Source: Myxococcales bacterium (GTDB taxonomy: Bacteria > Myxococcota_A > Polyangia > Polyangiales > Ga0077539). Taken from it: a stretch of 64,000 nucleotides of DNA. This document shows, piece by piece, positions 59,497-64,000 of the stretch (its first letter is position 1; every line of letters begins with the position of its first letter). The stretch is from contig JAUSAZ010000219.1 in NCBI GenBank assembly GCA_030652255.1, positions 49,782 through 113,781 of the forward strand. Direction: 5' to 3'. The notes under the pieces are model-generated. The model searched no databases and was not told where the DNA came from. It saw only the letters and a list, made by a program, of their open reading frames with translations. The position numbers and the translations under genes were made by a program.

Positions 59497-60306
59497 TCAC
59501 CCGCGCCACTGCGCGAAGGCCCGCTGCGCGGCGTCGTCGACGAGCCCTCCCACGGGCGTTGTGGCGATGACCTCCGGCGCGTAGCCGCTCTCCACCGCCA
59601 CCACCGCCACGGCGGTGCCTTCCACCCGCAGGCGCAGGCGCCACGCGCGCCAGGCGATGCGCCGGTCGCCGTCGGGCAGCGCCTCGATGCGGCGGTAGGG
59701 GTGCGGCGTGGCGTCGCGGCGCAGCACGTCGTCGAGGGGGGCGAGGTCGACGGCGTGCTCGGTCCAGAGCCAGTCGCGCGCGGCCGCGGCGGGCGCCGAC
59801 CAGGTGACCGTGTTGGGGAAGGCGCTGCCGTCGCGCTCGGCGCGCACGAGCTCGTCGATCCACCCGGCGCGGGCCTCGGGCCAGGCCTCGACGCTGGGGT
59901 GGTAGGGCTTGAGGTCGAGCACCGGTGTGCCGTCGAGGAGGTCGACGTCGGCGACGCGCAGCGTGCGGCCGCGCACCTCCAGCAGGCGCACCAGCGAGAG
60001 CCCGAGGGGGTTGGGGCGGTGCGGCGAGCGCGTCGCGAACACGCCCCGCTTCACCCGCGGGCCGCGGGGCGGGAGCACCATGGGCTTCCACCCACGCACC
60101 CGGTCGAACCAGGTGATCACCCAGATCCGCTCCATCGCCGCGAGGTCGCGCAGGGCGTCGGTGATGCCCGCGCCCGGGTGCAGCACGATGAGGGCCTCGC
60201 GCTCGTCGCGGGCGGCGCCGGGCTGCCGCGGGGTGCGCGCGAGGTGATCGTGCCCGGAGCGCACGACGCCGATCTCGCGGAGGGTCATCGGGGGGGAGTG
60301 GTCCAT
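59497..60306 (-). CDS. trmO: tRNA (N6-threonylcarbamoyladenosine37-N6)-methyltransferase TrmO
   Basis: TrmO methylates t6A37 of threonine tRNAs using SAM. The 269-residue product has the family core: IGVVRSGHDH at the start, GWKPMVLPPRGPRVKRGVFA, TRSPHRPNPLGLSLVRLLEV, and VLDLKPYHPSVEAW. The C-terminal half (about 165-269) is longer than in E. coli TsaA/TrmO and is not recognised. ATG 60306 is used; ATG 60288 six codons later is equally possible. It converges with the zinc-ribbon gene, whose stop abuts its own. Confidence 0.88.
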   Translation of the reverse strand: MDHSPPMTLREIGVVRSGHDHLARTPRQPGAARDEREALIVLHPGAGITDALRDLAAMERIWVITWFDRVRGWKPMVLPPRGPRVKRGVFATRSPHRPNPLGLSLVRLLEVRGRTLRVADVDLLDGTPVLDLKPYHPSVEAWPEARAGWIDELVRAERDGSAFPNTVTWSAPAAAARDWLWTEHAVDLAPLDDVLRRDATPHPYRRIEALPDGDRRIAWRAWRLRLRVEGTAVAVVAVESGYAPEVIATTPVGGLVDDAAQRAFAQWRG

Positions 60307-60415
60307 CGGGCGGGCGACGAGTGGTAGAGCGTCGCGGGGACGGGCGCCATGGTGATGGTGGGGAGGTTTCGGCGGTGGTGCGGGCGTCCGGGCTGTGGTC
60401 GGATATCGGCCGGTC

Positions 60416-63400
60416 ATGCTGGTCCAACCGGGTGCGCGCGTCGCAGGGCGCTTCGAGATCGAGAGCCTCGCGGGCGCCGGGGGCATGGGGGCGGTGTACC
60501 GCGCGCGCGACCTGCAGACCGGCGAGCGGGTGGCGGTCAAGCTGCTGCGCCACGACGCGCAGCACCGGGAGAGGTTCCTGCGGGAGGCGCGGCTGCTGGC
60601 GGGGATGCAGCACCCGGGCATCGTGCGCTACGTGGACAGCGGCGAGACCCCGGAGGGCGCGCCCTTCCTGGCGATGGAGTGGCTGGAGGGCGAGACCCTC
60701 GACGCACGGCTCGCGCGGGCCGAGCTCACCCTGACCGAGAGCGTCGCGCTGGCCCGCGGGGTGGCCGAGGCGCTCGGCGCGGCCCACGCGCGCGGTGTGG
60801 TGCACCGGGACGTGAAGCCCGCCAACGTGTTCCTGGTGGACGGGCGCCCCGATCGGCCGCGGCTGCTGGACTTCGGCATCGCCCGCGAGCTCGCCGGGCT
60901 GGGCTCGCTCACCGGCACCGGCGCCGTCCTCGGATCGCTCGGGTACATGTCCCCCGAGCAGGTGCGCGGCGAGCGCGCCCTTGATGCCCGCGCGGACGTG
61001 TTCTCCCTCGGGCTGCTGCTCTACCGCTGCGTCGCGGGGCAGGCGGCCTTCACCGCCGATCACCCCCTCGCCCTGCTCGCCCTGGTGGTCTTCCACGACC
61101 CGGCGCCGCTGTCCTCGCGCCGCCCCGACGTGTCGCCCGCCCTCGACGCGCTGGTGCGCCGGATGCTCGCCCGTCGCAAGGAGGCGCGGCCCGTCGATGG
61201 GGCCGAGGTCGCCCGCGCCCTGGGCGAGCTCGACGCTGGCGGCGGCGACGGTCCCGCGCGCTCGGCCGCGCTCACCGCGCGCGAGCGGCGGCTGGTGGCG
61301 GTGGTCCTCGCGCGCCTGGCGCAGCGCGAGCGCGACGCCGCGGCGACGCTTCTCCTCCCGGGCGGGGCCGCGGGCCCGGCGGTGCCGGCGCTGGTGGGCG
61401 GGCTACAGCTCGACAGCTCGGAGTTCGCCTGGCTGGCCGACGACACCCTGGTCGTGGTGCTCACCGCCGCGGGCGCCGCCACCGACCTCGCGACCCGCGC
61501 CGCGCGCGTCGCCCTGGCGCTGCGGACGGAGCACCCCGGCGCCGCGCTCGCGGTCGTCACGGGCAGCGCGGAGGTGGGGGACTCGCTGCCGTCCGGTGAG
61601 GTGCTCGACCGGGCCGCCGCGCTGCTCGCCGCCGCGCCCGCGGTCGCCGCCCCCGCCGAGGCCATCGCCCTCGACCCGCTCACCGCCGACCTCCTTCGCG
61701 CCCGCTTCGATGTGGCCACCGGGCCGCGCGGCGCCCTGCTGGCGGGCGAGTCCAGCGCCGACCCCGCGGAGCCCTCCCGGCCCCCCGGTGCGACCGGCGC
61801 CCTCCCCTTCGTCGGCCGCGACCGCGAGCTCGCCCAGCTCGTCACCCTCTTCGAGGCGAGCGCGGCCGAGCCCGTGGCGCAGGCGGTGCTCGTGACCGCC
61901 CCGGCGGGCGTCGGCAAGTCGCGCCTCGCGGCCGAGGCCCTCGCCCGCCTGCGCTCGGCCGAGCGCCCGCCGGAGGTGTGGCGCGCGTACGGCGACCCGA
62001 TGAGCGGCGCGTCGCCCCTCGCGATGGTGGCCGCGTGCGTGCGGCGGGTCGCGGGCATCCTCGACGGCGAGGCCCTCGAGGCGCGGCAGGAGAAGCTGCG
62101 CGCGGCGGTGGCGGCGCGGGTGCCGGCGCACGCCCGCGAGCGGGTGACGGACTTCCTCGGCGAGCTGGTGCGCGCGCCCTTCGCCGACGACGAGCGCCCC
62201 ACGCTTCGCCAGGCGCGGCAGCACGCGCCGCTGCTGGCCGACGAGATCCGCCGCGCCTTCGAGGAGCTGCTCGCTGGCGCCTGCGCCCGCGGCCCGGTGG
62301 TGATCGTCGTGGAGGACGTGCACTGGGCCGACGCCCCCTCGCTCGGGTACCTCGACGGCGCCCTCCGTCGGCTGGCACACGCGCCGCTGCTGGTGCTCGC
62401 GCTCGCCCGCCCGGAGGTGCACGAGCTCTTCCCGCAGCTCTGGGCCGAGCGGCACGTCCTCGCGCTGCGGCTGCGGGGCCTGCGGGCCAGTGCGGCGGCG
62501 CTGCTGGTGCGGGCCGCCCTCGGGGCCGACGTGCGCGACAGCGTGGCGGGGCGCCTCGTCGAGCAGGCCGACGGCAACGCGTTCTACCTGGAGGAGATGG
62601 TGCGCGCGGTGGCCGACGGGCTCACGACGGCCCTGCCGGGCACCGTGCTCGCGACGGTGCAGGTGCGCCTCGGCGCGCTCCCGGCGCCTGCGCGCGCGGT
62701 GCTGCGGGCGGCGAGCGTGTTCGGCGAGGTGTTCTGGCAGGGCAGCGTGGAGGCGCTGCTCGGGGCCGACGCCGCGGCGGTGCCCACCTGGCTGGCGCAC
62801 CTCGCCGCGCGGGACGTGCTCGAGGCCCGGCCTGCCGCGCGCTTCCCGGGCGAGCGCGAGTACGCCTTCCGGCACGCGCTGCTGCGCGACGGCGCCGACG
62901 CGCTGCTCACCGACGACGACCGCGCGGTGGGCCATCGGCTCGCGGCGGCGTGGCTGGAGGCCGCGGGCGAGACCGACGCCGCGGTGCTCGCGGGCCACTA
63001 CGACCTCGGGCGAGAGCCGGAGACCGCGGCCCGCTGGTGGCTCTCCGCCGCCGAGCAGGCCTTCGAGCGCGACGACCTCGACGCGGCCATCGACCTCGCC
63101 CGCCGCGCGGCGCCGCTCGACCCCGCGTCGCTGCGCCGGGTCGAGTCGGCCGTGTCTGCCCGTCGCGCCGAGCTCGCCGCCGGGGCGGCGCCGGTGCCCG
63201 CGGCGGTGCCCGAGTCGGCCTACCGGTTCTCCATCGTGCCCGGCACGCAGATCTTCGTGGAGGTCTGCGCGGGCTGCTGGAGCCGCGACTTCACCCTGCG
63301 CTACGTGGCCGACTTCAAGGCCGCGGTCGCGCCGCTGCTGGGGCGCCCGTGGGGCAAGCTCTGCGACCTCGACGCGTGGCTGCCGACCGCGCCCGACGCG

Positions 63401-63595
63401 GCGGAGACGATCATCGGGTTCCTGAAGTGGTCCATCGAGCAGCGGATGGTCTCGGTGGCGTACGTCATCAGCAACCCCGACGCGCGGCTGCAGGCGCGGC
63501 GCATCATCGAGGCGTCGCACGTCGACGTGCGCTGCGACTTCTTCGTGAGCGAGGCCGAGGGCGTCGCTTGGCTGCGCCGCAACGGCCTCGGCTGA
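60416..63595 (+). CDS. Ser/Thr kinase fused to AAA-type signalling ATPase and SpoIIAA-like domain
   Basis: 1059 residues. A Hanks kinase (about 13-265) keeps the AGAGGMGAVY glycine loop, VAVKLL, HRDVKPAN and DFGIAR. A degenerate nucleotide-cyclase-like region (about 280-450) lacks clear catalytic acids. An AAA_16-type ATPase (about 455-880) has the Walker A motif APAGVGKSRL and Walker B VVIVVEDVHWAD. A short helical region precedes a C-terminal SpoIIAA/STAS-like domain (about 934-1059; YRFSIVPGTQIFVEVCAG, FKAAVAPLLG, KLCDLDAWLPTAPDAAE). Kinase-cyclase-ATPase proteins of this type usually end in TPRs; a SpoIIAA-like end is unusual. ATG 60416 is preferred over the earlier GTG. Confidence 0.88.
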   Translation: MLVQPGARVAGRFEIESLAGAGGMGAVYRARDLQTGERVAVKLLRHDAQHRERFLREARLLAGMQHPGIVRYVDSGETPEGAPFLAMEWLEGETLDARLARAELTLTESVALARGVAEALGAAHARGVVHRDVKPANVFLVDGRPDRPRLLDFGIARELAGLGSLTGTGAVLGSLGYMSPEQVRGERALDARADVFSLGLLLYRCVAGQAAFTADHPLALLALVVFHDPAPLSSRRPDVSPALDALVRRMLARRKEARPVDGAEVARALGELDAGGGDGPARSAALTARERRLVAVVLARLAQRERDAAATLLLPGGAAGPAVPALVGGLQLDSSEFAWLADDTLVVVLTAAGAATDLATRAARVALALRTEHPGAALAVVTGSAEVGDSLPSGEVLDRAAALLAAAPAVAAPAEAIALDPLTADLLRARFDVATGPRGALLAGESSADPAEPSRPPGATGALPFVGRDRELAQLVTLFEASAAEPVAQAVLVTAPAGVGKSRLAAEALARLRSAERPPEVWRAYGDPMSGASPLAMVAACVRRVAGILDGEALEARQEKLRAAVAARVPAHARERVTDFLGELVRAPFADDERPTLRQARQHAPLLADEIRRAFEELLAGACARGPVVIVVEDVHWADAPSLGYLDGALRRLAHAPLLVLALARPEVHELFPQLWAERHVLALRLRGLRASAAALLVRAALGADVRDSVAGRLVEQADGNAFYLEEMVRAVADGLTTALPGTVLATVQVRLGALPAPARAVLRAASVFGEVFWQGSVEALLGADAAAVPTWLAHLAARDVLEARPAARFPGEREYAFRHALLRDGADALLTDDDRAVGHRLAAAWLEAAGETDAAVLAGHYDLGREPETAARWWLSAAEQAFERDDLDAAIDLARRAAPLDPASLRRVESAVSARRAELAAGAAPVPAAVPESAYRFSIVPGTQIFVEVCAGCWSRDFTLRYVADFKAAVAPLLGRPWGKLCDLDAWLPTAPDAAETIIGFLKWSIEQRMVSVAYVISNPDARLQARRIIEASHVDVRCDFFVSEAEGVAWLRRNGLG

Positions 63596-64000
63596 GCCCG
63601 ATCAGGTCACGCGCTCGTGGAAGGGGCGGGTCGCTGTGCCTCGCGTCCGAGGGTTGAAAGCCCGGGCGACGCGTCGACCTCACCCCCGCTGCCGCGCCCC
63701 TCTCCATGAATGGTTCACTTCGGGACACATCTCCCGGAACGGCTTGTTTTCAGGCACTTCGCGCCGGTGCAAGCCGTCGCGCGTCGCCGGGGTTCGGGCG
63801 TTGGCCCTCACCCCGGGCAATAACAAGGGACGCCCCGGACGTGGTCCGGGGCTGTCGAGCAGGGACGCCGATTCCCTGCAATCAACGGATCATCGCTGCA
63901 CCTTCCGGAAGGTCGAGCGCGTTCCTGTCCGGTAAGCCCCGGACCCGTCCGGGGCGCCCCTTGTTATTGCCCGGGGTGAGGGCCAACGCCCGAACCCCGG
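63596..64000. other. Gene-free right edge with inverted repeat
   Basis: No protein-coding features are visible in these 405 nt. A moderately A/T-containing stretch (63700-63770, including CTTGTTTTCAGG) precedes the long inverted repeat. A perfect 14-bp palindrome ACCTTCCGGAAGGT (63900-63913) and a small AGGGA/TCCCT hairpin lie in the repeat's loop. Confidence 0.6.
63787..64000. repeat. Long imperfect inverted repeat (arms about 67 bp)
   Basis: The left arm (63787-63853) and right arm (63935-64000) are reverse complements with one mismatch and one 1-nt indel. Each begins CCGGGGTTCGGGCGTTGG from its outer end and contains TAACAAGG. They enclose an 81-nt loop with its own palindromes. The right arm reaches the window end, so the element may extend further. 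The structure could be a MITE-like or REP-like mobile unit, or a pair of inverted repeats flanking a small element. Confidence 0.78.

Overview
The window is very GC-rich (I estimate about 70%) and densely packed. It looks like a chromosomal segment of a Myxococcota/Polyangia-type deltaproteobacterium. This rests on several features: two Hanks-type Ser/Thr kinases, one fused to a signalling ATPase; a receiver-first hybrid histidine kinase; many Ala/Pro-rich lipoproteins; an AgmX/PglI-type envelope protein; a Cys-repeat lipoprotein with a fibrinogen-like domain; and a LexA-type operator that matches the Myxococcus box. Most genes are housekeeping or envelope genes. I see no tRNA or rRNA gene, CRISPR array, transposase or biosynthetic cluster.

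Layout. 1-21 kb: a HARE-HTH/Mrr-like protein, valS with a RomR-like response regulator, a Ser/Thr kinase, a methylmalonyl-CoA mutase large subunit, a hybrid histidine kinase, a cysteine desulfurase, a tetrapyrrole operon (cobA-hemD fusion, hemB, lipoprotein), a DUF192 lipoprotein, a cyclophilin lipoprotein, a ComEA-like protein, and an envelope pair (YfgM-like TPR protein plus BamB-like lipoprotein). 20.9-21.7 kb: a gene-free interval holding what I read as the chromosome dif site (21172-21199) and a second site that shares only the XerD arm (21649-21659). 21.7-37 kb: rlmN, a larE-like gene, an M15-type peptidase, a class IV aminotransferase, and a single 3853-residue TPR protein that fills 11.6 kb. 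37-49.4 kb: ddl, an ECF sigma factor, a chain joined by 4-nt overlaps (acyl-CoA dehydrogenase, pdxJ, acpS, nnr), an AgmX-type lipoprotein, a Uma2 protein, dnaE2 under an apparent LexA-controlled promoter, and two PilZ proteins. 49.4-64 kb: secreted and lipid-anchored proteins, a D-aminoacylase-type amidohydrolase, a repeat-containing Uma2 protein, a 1258-residue TPR protein, a zinc-ribbon membrane protein, trmO, a kinase-ATPase-SpoIIAA-like fusion, and a long imperfect inverted repeat at the right edge.

How the parts relate. Several groups look co-transcribed because their start and stop codons overlap: cobA-hemD/hemB/lipoprotein, acd/pdxJ/acpS/nnr, larE/peptidase, and the PilZ pair. Genes right of the dif site lie mostly on the minus strand. 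That is the leading-strand orientation expected if the fork moves leftward toward dif, so the window probably lies in the replication terminus region. Several promoters place the expected transcription start within a few bases of the start codon, which suggests leaderless mRNAs. The strongest candidates for follow-up are the dif locus with its possible Xer-dependent insertion scar, the LexA-box dnaE2 promoter, the terminal inverted repeat, and the unusual multidomain proteins.
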